64,000 nt of DNA from Pictodentalium vernedei (taxonomy: Eukaryota; Mollusca; Scaphopoda; Dentaliida; Dentaliidae). Positions 24,424 to 33,026 of the stretch are shown here, in pieces. Below the pieces are notes generated by a model, which was given only the letters and a program-made list of their open reading frames with translations, did not search any database and was not told the DNA's origin. How positions within the stretch are numbered: position 1 is the stretch's first letter; every line of letters starts with the position of its first letter. The DNA is taken from assembly GCA_031216915.1 (NCBI GenBank), contig CM062294.1:30519128-30583127 (forward strand), written 5' to 3'. Both the position numbers and the translations under genes were made by a program.

Positions 24424-25969
24424 GGATAGTGATGGCATTACTTCAAACCTCATCAAACACTCAATTAACACAATAGCTCTTCCTTTAGCCCAAATTATTA
24501 ACTTGTCTTTTATGTACGGTATAGTCCCTGATAGGATGAAGATAGCGAGAGTTATTCCGATTTTTAAAGCTGGAGATGAGCATGTATTTAATAATTATCG
24601 GCCGATAAGTATCTTACGAGTTTTGTCTAAAGTATTAGAAAAGCTCATGGGCAATAGAATCACGAAATATCTCGAAACATTTGATATCTTATATAAACAT
24701 CAATATGGATTTCGGAAAAATCATTCTACCATACATTTAGTAATGCAATTACTGAAATCTGAAGGTTCGGAAAATAACAAGCAACGTAAAAACAATACAT
24801 TAGCGACATTCCTTGACCTATCCAAGGCATTTGATACGATAAACCACAACATCTTGATAACCAAAATGGAAAAATATGGATTTAGAGGCATTAGTAATTG
24901 TTGGTTTAAAAGCTATCTTTCGAATATAGTGCAATATGTACAACATGGTGAAGAGAAGTCTGAACTGATAGAACTGACGCGTGGAGTTCCACAGGGCTCA
25001 GTTCTTGGGCCAACCTTATTCTTATTATACATAAATGATATCAGTCGTTCTACATTTCTCAACCTCTTGTCATTTGCGGATGACACAACTGCTCTGGACT
25101 CAGCCCCCAAATCCAGTTCCATAGCTGACCATTTTAATCATGAACTCAATAAAATATATGAGTGGTGTTCAGCAAATCAACTCGCCCTGAACGCCAATAA
25201 AACCAAATACATTATTATTAACCCAAACCACAAAGCTAATAGTTGCAGACATCCTGATATTCTCATGAATGGTAAAAAACTAAAAAGGGTGGGTTTAAAT
25301 GAAGAAGAGAAATCCTTGAACTTTTTAGGTATACATATTGATGAACACTTATCTTATCAAACACATATATCAAAAATATGTTCTAAGATTGGATGGGCAA
25401 ATTATACTCTGAACAAGGCAAAAAAACTATTACCACAGCATGTCATGAAGATGCTTTATTATTCCTTGGTCCACTGTCATTTGGTGTATGGTATTCAGAT
25501 ATGGGGAAATTCGAGAGGAATCAATAAACTACTGAAAATACAGAAACGCTCACTTAGAATATTAAATAATAAAATGTTTAATTCCCATATAGACCCATTA
25601 TTTGTAGAAGATAAGATACTGAAAGTCACTGATTTGTACAAACTATATGCCTGCCTATTTACGTTTGGCTGGAAAAATGGAAATCTACCGGATTCTTTCG
25701 AACACTATTGTACCTTTCCCACTGCCCGAGCAAACATGAATACAAGGCAAACAGGTCTAGTACGTATTGAGATAACCCGAACAAAAGCATTAGACAGGCT
25801 GCCTGCATATGCCCTTCCCAAAATTTGGAATGAATTGGAACCTGGATTACGAAATATAGAAAATAGGAAAGAATTTAAAAATAAATTAACAACAAAACTT
25901 TTGTCCTCATATCAAGATAGCTATCAATGTGACAACCCATATTGCCCTGACTGTTGCACTCCACAGTAG
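24386..25969 (+). CDS. Non-LTR retrotransposon reverse transcriptase (frameshifted continuation)
   Basis: This frame carries on the polyprotein after the indel at 24412-24417. It has no own ATG at its left edge (the first codon is TTG), so it is not an independent gene. The reverse transcriptase core is complete: NNYRPIS (69-75), YGFRK (107-111), the FLDLSKAFD metal-binding aspartate D144, VPQGSVLGP (201-209) and the catalytic FADD (230-233). A thumb-like region and a conserved C-terminal section follow, with HLVYGIQIWG. The protein ends in a cysteine cluster (C515, C520, C523, C524), as in CR1-group proteins. Downstream lies the structured 3' region and microsatellite tail. Apart from the one indel the protein looks intact. 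Confidence 0.9.
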   Translation: MPLSIHLDPKNTEDSDGITSNLIKHSINTIALPLAQIINLSFMYGIVPDRMKIARVIPIFKAGDEHVFNNYRPISILRVLSKVLEKLMGNRITKYLETFDILYKHQYGFRKNHSTIHLVMQLLKSEGSENNKQRKNNTLATFLDLSKAFDTINHNILITKMEKYGFRGISNCWFKSYLSNIVQYVQHGEEKSELIELTRGVPQGSVLGPTLFLLYINDISRSTFLNLLSFADDTTALDSAPKSSSIADHFNHELNKIYEWCSANQLALNANKTKYIIINPNHKANSCRHPDILMNGKKLKRVGLNEEEKSLNFLGIHIDEHLSYQTHISKICSKIGWANYTLNKAKKLLPQHVMKMLYYSLVHCHLVYGIQIWGNSRGINKLLKIQKRSLRILNNKMFNSHIDPLFVEDKILKVTDLYKLYACLFTFGWKNGNLPDSFEHYCTFPTARANMNTRQTGLVRIEITRTKALDRLPAYALPKIWNELEPGLRNIENRKEFKNKLTTKLLSSYQDSYQCDNPYCPDCCTPQ

Positions 25970-26537
25970 GGTTTGCGAATCGGCAATCTAACTGCCTTGA
26001 ACTGTCGACAAACCTGGGACGTAGTATGTATAATATGGTTCATACTACGTTTTTGATTGATGTTGGGTACTCGAACCGTACCATATTTTTCTCAACCTCC
26101 TCCCAGTCGAGTTTGGTAATTATAACACGATTGTAATTTGAACCGAAGGGGTAGTGATAGGCATCCACATAGGCTACATTAATGTATGTGGCTTGTGTGG
26201 ATATCTGTCCCTGCACCTTCGGATTAGATACCAATTTAATCCGAAGGGGTTAAATTCCATTAATGAATCTGGAAATCTCGTCCATCTATACAGTAATGTG
26301 GAAGGTCACCAGGTCTAGAGTTAAAAATTTACACATAACTGTCCTCAGATCATTTCTACCAACGCCAATGACGCAGATCATGTAGTCAGTGTTTATGGGA
26401 TGTATTACGGGAATGACAGGAAGGCAGCCAATCTGGCTATGTCATCTCCCAACGGTATAGATTATTACTTCTGTATATGTATTACACATTGTAAGAAATG
26501 CAACTACATGTACTTAAAAATATGCCGTTAAATAAAA
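25970..26537 (+). other. Structured 3' region of the non-LTR element
   Basis: Two perfect hairpins are visible. ACGTAGTATG (26019-26028) pairs with CATACTACGT (26041-26050), and CCTTCGGATTA (26216-26226) pairs with TAATCCGAAGG (26237-26247). A weaker ATCCACA/TGTGGAT pairing lies between them. The region ends in AAATAAAA before the TATC tail. The hairpins could be the site recognised by the reverse transcriptase, but this is inference. Confidence 0.6.
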
Positions 26538-26987
<450 letters not shown>

Positions 26988-28810
26988 ACATGTCGAGTAT
27001 TTAATTGCAGAGAGGGATTCAAACAATCGTAAGTTTTACCTCTTGCCTAAAATACATAAACCACGCAGCAGTTGGAGTGACGAATTTACCCCTCCTGGTC
27101 GGCCTATTGTCAGCGACTGTGGCTCGGAATCTTACCACATTTCACAGTATATTGATTTTTATTTAAAACCAATTGCTTCTCGCCATCCGAGCTTCCTCAA
27201 AGACACTGAGGACTTTTTAATGAAAATTAACAAATTGCAGGTTCCTTCCGACAGTCTCCTCATTACCCTAGACATTGAAAGTATGTATACTAACATTGGT
27301 ATTGACGCTGGTCTAGAGGCAATAAAAAAATCATTCAAAAGGTACGATGACCCAAACAGGCCATCGGAAGAAATCCTGCAATTGTTAGAATTATCATTGA
27401 AAGGTAACGATTTTGAATTTAACAATAAATTTTACCTCCAAATAAGTGGATGTAGTATGGGTAAAAAATTCAGTCCAAATTTTGCTAATATTTTTGTTGC
27501 AGAATGGGAGAGAGGTGCTCTTGCTAAAGCAAGAAAACAGCCATTATGTTATCACAGGTTCCAAGACGACATTTTCATCATATGGCCCCATGGCCGTGAT
27601 GACTTCAACGAATTCTTGGAAATCCTGAACACCCACGATGAATCCATTAAATTACAGCCCTGCATTTCAGAAAATACCATTGATTTTCTGGATGTGACTG
27701 TATTCAAGGGCCCTCAGTTCCGGCATAGCAACGTACTAGACACAAAAGTCTTTTTTAAACCGACCGATTCCCACCAACTTCTCCATAGAGCTTCCTACCA
27801 CCCACCCAAACTATTCAATGGGTTGGTAAAATCTCAAATCATTCGATTCCATAGAAATTGTACGAACAGAAGCGACCTCAATCACGCATGTTCAATTCTT
27901 TTCAAAACACTTGTTAAACGCGGTTACTCAAAACGACTTTTGCGAAAAATTAAATCTGATACAATCCGTGAGATAGAGACACCCATTCGGGACTCTGAGC
28001 CAATGCACCCCACGAAAATTCGGCATAACCGCCCTGTTCTGGGAAATGGATCAGTAAATCTATGTCAACGCAAAATTTGTTACATACATCGTATGAACTA
28101 CATGAATACCGGTAAAACATTTTTTAACGAACAAACTCGTATGTTTTACCAAGTTAGAAACAGCTTCAACTGTGATTCTGAAAACATCATTTATTTAATC
28201 ACATGTAAATTATGCCATATCCAATATGTCGGCCAGACGAAAAACCCTCTGCGCGTCAGAATGCAAAACCATTTATCAAATATCCGTTTAGATTCAGGAA
28301 AGGCAGTCTCAGACCACTTTAACCTCCCGGGTCATGACATTAAGTCACATTTTAGTTTCCAACCCATTGAGCAAATTCCGTTTTTGGACGATGATGAAAC
28401 CACAACAGACAAACGACTTGAGCGTGAAAACTATTGGATTGGTAAGCTCAGGACCTATCTCCCATACGGACTCAATAGAGAGTACTCTGGGTTGCCAAAT
28501 AAAATTATTTGTTTTCCTTTGGTTTATAATCGACGCAATGTGGAAATTGCAAAAATTTTCAAAAACAACTTTACGGAATTAAACACAAAACTGCCAGAAG
28601 CCATTAACAAACGATGCATCATAGCTTATAAGAAAAATCCCAGTCTTCGAAACATTCTTGTGAAAGCACTTCTGAGATGAGTTCATTTTGTCATAAAGTA
28701 ATATAACTTCAAAAATATTAAAACAACATTGAATTCCATAGAAATAATTTACAACAGAAATCGATTTACCGACCTGCGCCCGTGCTTCTTTGTTTTGAAA
28801 AATATCTATC
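26988..28810 (+). mobile_element. PLE unit 0, 5'-truncated
   Basis: The copy begins abruptly inside ORF2, at the codon equivalent to residue 242, directly after the microsatellite. It runs through the stop and the roughly 130-bp 3' region to the CTATC|CGCC unit boundary, then continues without a gap into unit 1. Confidence 0.92.
26989..28680 (+). pseudogene. 5'-truncated PLE ORF2 (reverse transcriptase and GIY-YIG endonuclease)
   Basis: It is homologous to full ORF2 from residue 242 to the end but has lost the N-terminal DKGS region and has no in-frame ATG at its left edge; the apparent start at 27043 is a TTG. The polymerase core and GIY-YIG domain are intact and open. It shares substitutions with the other two truncated copies (ISGCSMG, NTHDE, EPMHP, FNEQT, ASRHP) that full units lack, so the truncated copies share one origin. 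It keeps KNNF, where the other two have KHNF. Confidence 0.92.
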
Positions 28811-28926
28811 CGCCAGTGCCAGACCTTTGAATTATTTCTATTATAAAAACATTAATTATCTGTCGATTAGTTTTGCGCATTGTCATGAGTTTGATTTCCA
28901 ACAGTCTTCAGCCAGTGAACACAAGT

Positions 28927-28988
28927 CATTCAAATGCCATCAAACATTAACAGTAGAAATACCGCTAAAGTTTGATGACATTTGAATG
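28927..28988 (+). other. Conserved 19-bp-stem hairpin in PLE 5' region
   Basis: CATTCAAATGCCATCAAAC (28927-28945) pairs with GTTTGATGACATTTGAATG (28970-28988) with a single mismatch, leaving a 24-nt loop. It recurs in every full unit, and the substitutions seen between units (TTAACAGT, TTAACAGA or TTGACAGT) fall in the loop. A second hairpin follows, AATCACTG (29002-29009) with CAGTGATT (29029-29036); unit 8 has a 1-bp deletion in its left arm. The role is unknown. Confidence 0.7.
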
Positions 28989-29071
28989 GTTGTTTTCCAC
29001 TAATCACTGAGTGAATCCATCTCAGTCACAGTGATTGGCCAGTTTGGCCTCATCAACAGATGAAGTAAAGG

Positions 29072-29079
29072 TATTTAAA
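29072..29079 (+). promoter_or_regulatory. TATA-like box of the PLE unit
   Basis: TATTTAAA lies about 40 bp upstream of the hammerhead-like core and 240 bp upstream of the ORF1 ATG, and is present in all full units. It would place transcription initiation near 29100. This is a motif-based guess only. Confidence 0.35.
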
Positions 29080-29117
29080 CGCTTTGGGATAATTGGAAAA
29101 TCGAATTCACCTGCTTC

Positions 29118-29164
29118 CTGAAGAAGGGCATTTAACCCGAAACGTCGAGGCAACGACAGTGCGC
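29118..29164 (+). ncRNA. Hammerhead-ribozyme-like core in PLE 5' region
   Basis: CTGAAGA (29118-29124, fits CUGANGA) and GAAA (29139-29142) flank a GGG/CCC stem II with a CATTTAA loop, and GTCG/CGAC can form a short stem III. PLEs are known to carry hammerhead motifs in this region. Here position 10.1 is an unpaired A, and no clean UH cleavage site or stem I is seen, so it may be inactive or divergent. Equivalent cores start at 33464, 40036, 44371, 47744, 52090, 56436 and 63111. Confidence 0.4.
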
Positions 29165-29193
29165 TCTATTTATTTCATCAACATTTTCATTAG

Positions 29194-29290
29194 GTATTCA
29201 CATTTCATTTATTCGTTCATTTTCATTTTTGCTTCATTTTTTCATCACTTTTTCATCATTTTGACTTGTTCTAATAATTATTTATTTCAG
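29194..29290 (+). other. Probable 5'UTR intron of the PLE
   Basis: The intron would run from AG|GTATTC (29193/29194) to a branch-like CTAAT, a pyrimidine-rich tract and TTTCAG (29285-29290), leaving the ORF1 ATG 20 nt downstream. Length is 97 bp in units 1, 2 and 6-8, and 86 bp in units 4, 5 and 10 through an 11-bp internal deletion. Splice sites are conserved in all units. Introns have been reported in some PLEs. Confidence 0.45.
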
Positions 29291-29310
29291 CCTAAATTAA
29301 GTCCGGGAAA

Positions 29311-30660
29311 ATGGCTAAAAATTCCACAAATGTTAAATCTGTTAACCGCCAAGAGCGGCAAAAAGACCCGGCATATTCGGCTCATGCACAATTGGTAAAA
29401 TCCCTTTACCACATTCTACAACTATTTCACCATTTGGCATTTTTAGAGGACTGTTTGGCACAGAAAGTCCTCCCAAAATCATTTCAAAAAACAGTGGACG
29501 AGCGCAATAAAACCTTTCGGCCGGCTCTGCCAACCATTTATATTTCGGACGCGCTCAACAATTTAACCAAAAAATGGGCTTTTGAAGTTATACAAACATT
29601 GGTAGATTATTACAAAAAAACTCTAAAAGAAAAACAAGACCTGGTTCTTTCGGCTCCTTTTCTAAAACCCCAGGACTTTCCACGAGCACGGAATACGGCA
29701 GTTAAATGGGGACAGAAGAATTTTGGTAATCGACTACAAGAAAGTACTATTGACAAATTTTATTCTCTTTCGGATCAACTTCTGTCCCAGTTCAAAAAAC
29801 CAGCGGTCATTAGCCAGACCTCTTTCAATCAACGTGCTCGTTCTAAATCGCCGGTGGCCCGCCAGCAAATTTCATTTTCTACTTCCAGAGAAACTCCATC
29901 GAAAAGAAAAAGACGAGAAACCATCTCTCCAACAGCACCAGCGACCAAAAAACCATCATTTACAGCACGTTGCTCCACAACACCGGAATCGCCATCGTAC
30001 GCCAGCATAGTCAAAACACCACCTCAAAAGAAGCCATCTACAAACGGCAAGTCGTCATTCTACCGATTCTGGAAATCTGGTGAAAACAAGAACAGCTGGA
30101 CCCTGCCAGTCAAGCCAAACAAACCTGTTTGGATCATCGGATCATCGAACATCTCAAGGATTGATGCCAACCCTCCACCCAACACGTTCATCGCATCATA
30201 CTCTGGTGGAACCTTAAATCACATTCGTCAGATGGCTAAGAACATGGAAAAAGAGAAAGATCGACAACATCCCAAAGCAATTTTATTCAACGTTGGGGTC
30301 AACAATAGAGAAGACTGGCGCATAGACGTGCAGAACAGAAAAAAGATTGGTCACACATCAACAGGCAGACTGGGTAATATGATAAGCAATTTCCGCAAAT
30401 GTTACCCTAATACAAAACTTCTTTTTCAGGAACATAATTTTTCTTCTAGTTTATGTTCTAGGGACCAACAAAATTTGACTGTGATCAACGAGGCTGCGAA
30501 GTCAACAAAGAACTTGGAGATAATCCCGGCAATTCCAGCAAGCCAGTTTAAATGTTGCCCAGGTGATCCCATCCACTGGTCGACGGAAACAGCGAATAAA
30601 ATCTACCAAGGATGGCTGCCACGCATAGAACCATACATCAAAGAGCAGCCTTTAAACTAA
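29311..30660 (+). CDS. PLE ORF1: basic protein with SGNH-hydrolase-like C-terminal domain
   Basis: The 449-residue product starts at an ATG in strong context (A at -3, G at +4). Residues 20-170 are predicted helical with a leucine-rich stretch (LVKSLYHILQLFHHLAFL). Residues 170-265 are basic and Ser/Pro-rich with a nuclear-localisation-like SKRKRR (197-202). Residues 272-445 fit an SGNH/GDSL-type fold: VWIIGSSN (block I, candidate nucleophile S279), SYSGG (299-300, block II), ILFNVGVNN (329-332, block III) and DPIHWS (D419, H422, block V). Esterase-like ORF1 domains are known in CR1-like retrotransposons; I do not know one as standard in PLEs. It overlaps ORF2 by 49 nt and ends in a frameshift-type heptamer. 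Enzymatic activity is not established, since GDS is replaced by GSS. Confidence 0.88.
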   Translation: MAKNSTNVKSVNRQERQKDPAYSAHAQLVKSLYHILQLFHHLAFLEDCLAQKVLPKSFQKTVDERNKTFRPALPTIYISDALNNLTKKWAFEVIQTLVDYYKKTLKEKQDLVLSAPFLKPQDFPRARNTAVKWGQKNFGNRLQESTIDKFYSLSDQLLSQFKKPAVISQTSFNQRARSKSPVARQQISFSTSRETPSKRKRRETISPTAPATKKPSFTARCSTTPESPSYASIVKTPPQKKPSTNGKSSFYRFWKSGENKNSWTLPVKPNKPVWIIGSSNISRIDANPPPNTFIASYSGGTLNHIRQMAKNMEKEKDRQHPKAILFNVGVNNREDWRIDVQNRKKIGHTSTGRLGNMISNFRKCYPNTKLLFQEHNFSSSLCSRDQQNLTVINEAAKSTKNLEIIPAIPASQFKCCPGDPIHWSTETANKIYQGWLPRIEPYIKEQPLN

Positions 30661-33026
30661 TTACAGAAGAAGGCATCAGCCATGGAGAAAAAGTAGGACT
30701 AGGAACTGAAATAGTCAACTTGGTTCCTGATCTAAAATTAACTGAAGGTGAGAAGGATCTACTCAGGTATGGTTTAACTTTCGTTCCCGCCCCAGCCCCA
30801 TTAAAACCTAATCCCAAAACCGTAGATTTTGGGACAGGTGCAGTTGTCATGGATGATTACAGTTACATTAACGAAATGAACGGTGGTCCAGCAAGCCAAC
30901 AATTTTTTAGGGCAACAGCATTGGCAGATAAATTTCGAAATTCAACAGGCTCAAAGGACCTCTTTGCCAATCCAACCGGGTGGTGCCCATCACCTCGGAA
31001 AGTTAAACCTGAAATTAATGAGATTTCTCAAAAAGTTAAAGAACAAGTAAGCCAAATCCCGGAATCATTTTTGAAAGACAAACAAAATTTGAACCAAATC
31101 GAAAGAAACGCCCTGAAGACGCTAAAAAACAACAAACAAATTATCATCAAGCCTTGTGACAAAGGATCTGCTACAGTTCTGATGTCAAAAGATAATTATA
31201 TTAAAGAAGCTGAACGCCAGTTAAATAATCCAAAATATTACAAACCTTTAGAAGCACCAATCTGGCAAGAAAATTGTTCAAAATTTAATGGAATTCTAAA
31301 AAGCTTGCTGGACCACGACTTCATTGAGAAAAAACATGTCGAGTATTTAATTGCAGAGAGGGATTCAAACAATCGTAAGTTTTACCTCTTGCCTAAAATA
31401 CATAAACCACTCAGCAGTTGGAGTGACGAATTTACCCCTCCTGGTCGGCCTATTGTCAGCGACTGTGGCTCGGAATCTTACCACATTTCACAGTATATTG
31501 ATTTTTATTTAAAACCAATTGCTTGCCGCCATCCGAGCTTCCTCAAAGACACTGAGGACTTTTTAATGAAAATTAACAAATTGCAGGTTCCTTCCGACAG
31601 TCTCCTCATTACCCTAGACATTGAAAGTATGTATACTAACATTGGTATTGACGCTGGTCTAGAGGCAATAAAAAAATCATTCAAAAGGTACGATGACCCA
31701 AACAGACCATCGGAAGAAATCCTGCAATTGTTAGAATTATCATTGAAAGGTAACGACTTTGAATTTAACAATAAATTTTACCTCCAAGTAAGTGGATGTA
31801 GTATGGGTAAAAAATTCAGTCCAAATTTTGCTAATATTTTTGTTGCAGAATGGGAAAGAGGTGCTCTTGCTAAAGCAAGAAAACAGCCATTATGTTATCA
31901 TAGGTTCCAAGACGACATTTTTATCATATGGCCCCATGGCCGTGATGACTTCAACGAATTCTTGGAGATCCTGAACAACCACGATGAATCCATTAAATTA
32001 CAGCCCTGCATTTCAGAAAATACCATTGATTTTCTGGATGTGACTGTATTCAAGGGCCCTCAGTTCCGGCATAGCAACGTACTAGACACAAAAGTCTTTT
32101 TTAAACCGACCGATTCTCACCAACTTCTCCATAGAGCTTCTTACCACCCACCCAAACTATTCAATGGGTTGGTAAAATCTCAAATCATTCGATTCCATAG
32201 AAATTGTACGAACAGAAGCGACCTCAATCACGCATGTTCAATTCTTTTCAAAACACTTGTTAAACGCGGTTACTCAAAACGACTTTTGCGAAAAATTAAA
32301 TCTGATACAATCCGTGAGATAGAGACACCCATTCGGGACTCTGAGCCAACGCACCCCACGAAAATTCGGCATAACCGCCCTGTTCTGGGAAATGGATCAG
32401 TAAATCTATGTCAACGCAAAATTTGTTACATACATCGTATGAACTACATGAATACCGGTAAAACATTCTTTAGCGAACAAACCCGTATGTTTTACCAAGT
32501 TAGAAACAGCTTCAACTGTGATTCTGAAAACATCATTTATTTAATCACATGTAAATTATGCCATATCCAATATGTCGGCCAGACGAAAAACCCTCTGCGC
32601 GTCAGAATGCAAAACCATTTATCAAATATCCGTTTAGATTCAGGAAAGGCAGTCTCAGACCACTTTAACCTCCCGGGTCATGACATTAAGTCACATTTTA
32701 GTTTCCAACCCATTGAGCAAATTCCGTTTTTGGACGATGATGAAACCACAACAGACAAACGACTTGAGCGTGAAAACTATTGGATTGGTAAGCTCAGGAC
32801 CTATCTCCCATACGGACTCAATAGAGAGTACTCTGGGTTGCCAAATAAAATTATTTGTTTTCCTTTGGTTTATAATCGACGCAATGTGGAAATTGCAAAA
32901 ATTTTCAAAAACAACTTTACGGAATTAAACACAAAACTGCCAGAAGCCATTAACAAACGATGCATCATAGCTTATAAGAAAAATCCCAGTCTTCGAAACA
33001 TTCTTGTGAAAGCACTTCTGAGATGA
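30612..33026 (+). CDS. PLE ORF2: reverse transcriptase with C-terminal GIY-YIG endonuclease
   Basis: 804 residues. The PLE-specific N-terminal region has LRYGLTFVP (51-59) and DKGSATVLM (183-191). The reverse transcriptase core has LPKIHKP (260-266), GRPIVS, LITLDIESMYTNI (metal-ligand D336), SGCSMGKKFSPNFAN and the catalytic box RFQDD (D434, D435), where PLEs usually have a tyrosine. After a Cys/His linker (C600, C605, H608), the GIY-YIG nuclease shows IIY (641-643), C647 and C650 between the two halves, YVG (654-656), R663/R665, H669, H684, E721 and N737. The retained CCHH pattern marks an endonuclease-bearing PLE of the Penelope/Poseidon/Neptune type. The ATG has strong context, but -1 frameshifting from ORF1 would enter at residue L16. 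Confidence 0.95.
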   Translation: MAATHRTIHQRAAFKLITEEGISHGEKVGLGTEIVNLVPDLKLTEGEKDLLRYGLTFVPAPAPLKPNPKTVDFGTGAVVMDDYSYINEMNGGPASQQFFRATALADKFRNSTGSKDLFANPTGWCPSPRKVKPEINEISQKVKEQVSQIPESFLKDKQNLNQIERNALKTLKNNKQIIIKPCDKGSATVLMSKDNYIKEAERQLNNPKYYKPLEAPIWQENCSKFNGILKSLLDHDFIEKKHVEYLIAERDSNNRKFYLLPKIHKPLSSWSDEFTPPGRPIVSDCGSESYHISQYIDFYLKPIACRHPSFLKDTEDFLMKINKLQVPSDSLLITLDIESMYTNIGIDAGLEAIKKSFKRYDDPNRPSEEILQLLELSLKGNDFEFNNKFYLQVSGCSMGKKFSPNFANIFVAEWERGALAKARKQPLCYHRFQDDIFIIWPHGRDDFNEFLEILNNHDESIKLQPCISENTIDFLDVTVFKGPQFRHSNVLDTKVFFKPTDSHQLLHRASYHPPKLFNGLVKSQIIRFHRNCTNRSDLNHACSILFKTLVKRGYSKRLLRKIKSDTIREIETPIRDSEPTHPTKIRHNRPVLGNGSVNLCQRKICYIHRMNYMNTGKTFFSEQTRMFYQVRNSFNCDSENIIYLITCKLCHIQYVGQTKNPLRVRMQNHLSNIRLDSGKAVSDHFNLPGHDIKSHFSFQPIEQIPFLDDDETTTDKRLERENYWIGKLRTYLPYGLNREYSGLPNKIICFPLVYNRRNVEIAKIFKNNFTELNTKLPEAINKRCIIAYKKNPSLRNILVKALLR
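30651..30657 (+). promoter_or_regulatory. Putative -1 ribosomal frameshift site, ORF1 to ORF2
   Basis: The ORF1 frame ends CCT TTA AAC TAA, so T TTA AAC is a canonical X XXY YYZ heptamer in the correct phase, directly before the stop. Slipping back one base gives CTA ATT ACA, exactly the ORF2 frame (L16 I17 T18), and a fused 1238-residue product. It is identical at 34997, 41558, 44931, 49277, 53623 and 57969. Downstream pairing is weak: a GGC/GCC mini-stem at 30672-30681, and AGGAAC/GTTCCT at 30701-30728, which is farther than usual. Confidence 0.6.

Noticed and set aside
24405-24425. Programmed frameshift in the non-LTR element
   Set aside because: The needed shift is +1 and the A-run is not in phase as a standard -1 heptamer; a homopolymer indel is simpler.
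27159-27425. Minus-strand and alternate-frame small ORFs repeated in every PLE unit
   Set aside because: They recur only because the unit recurs and lie opposite or inside ORF1/ORF2; there is no sign of independent coding.
27043-28680. Independent 545-residue PLE genes starting at 27043, 37961 and 61036
   Set aside because: The first codon is TTG, not ATG, and homology extends 18 codons upstream to the microsatellite edge, so these are 5'-truncated copies.
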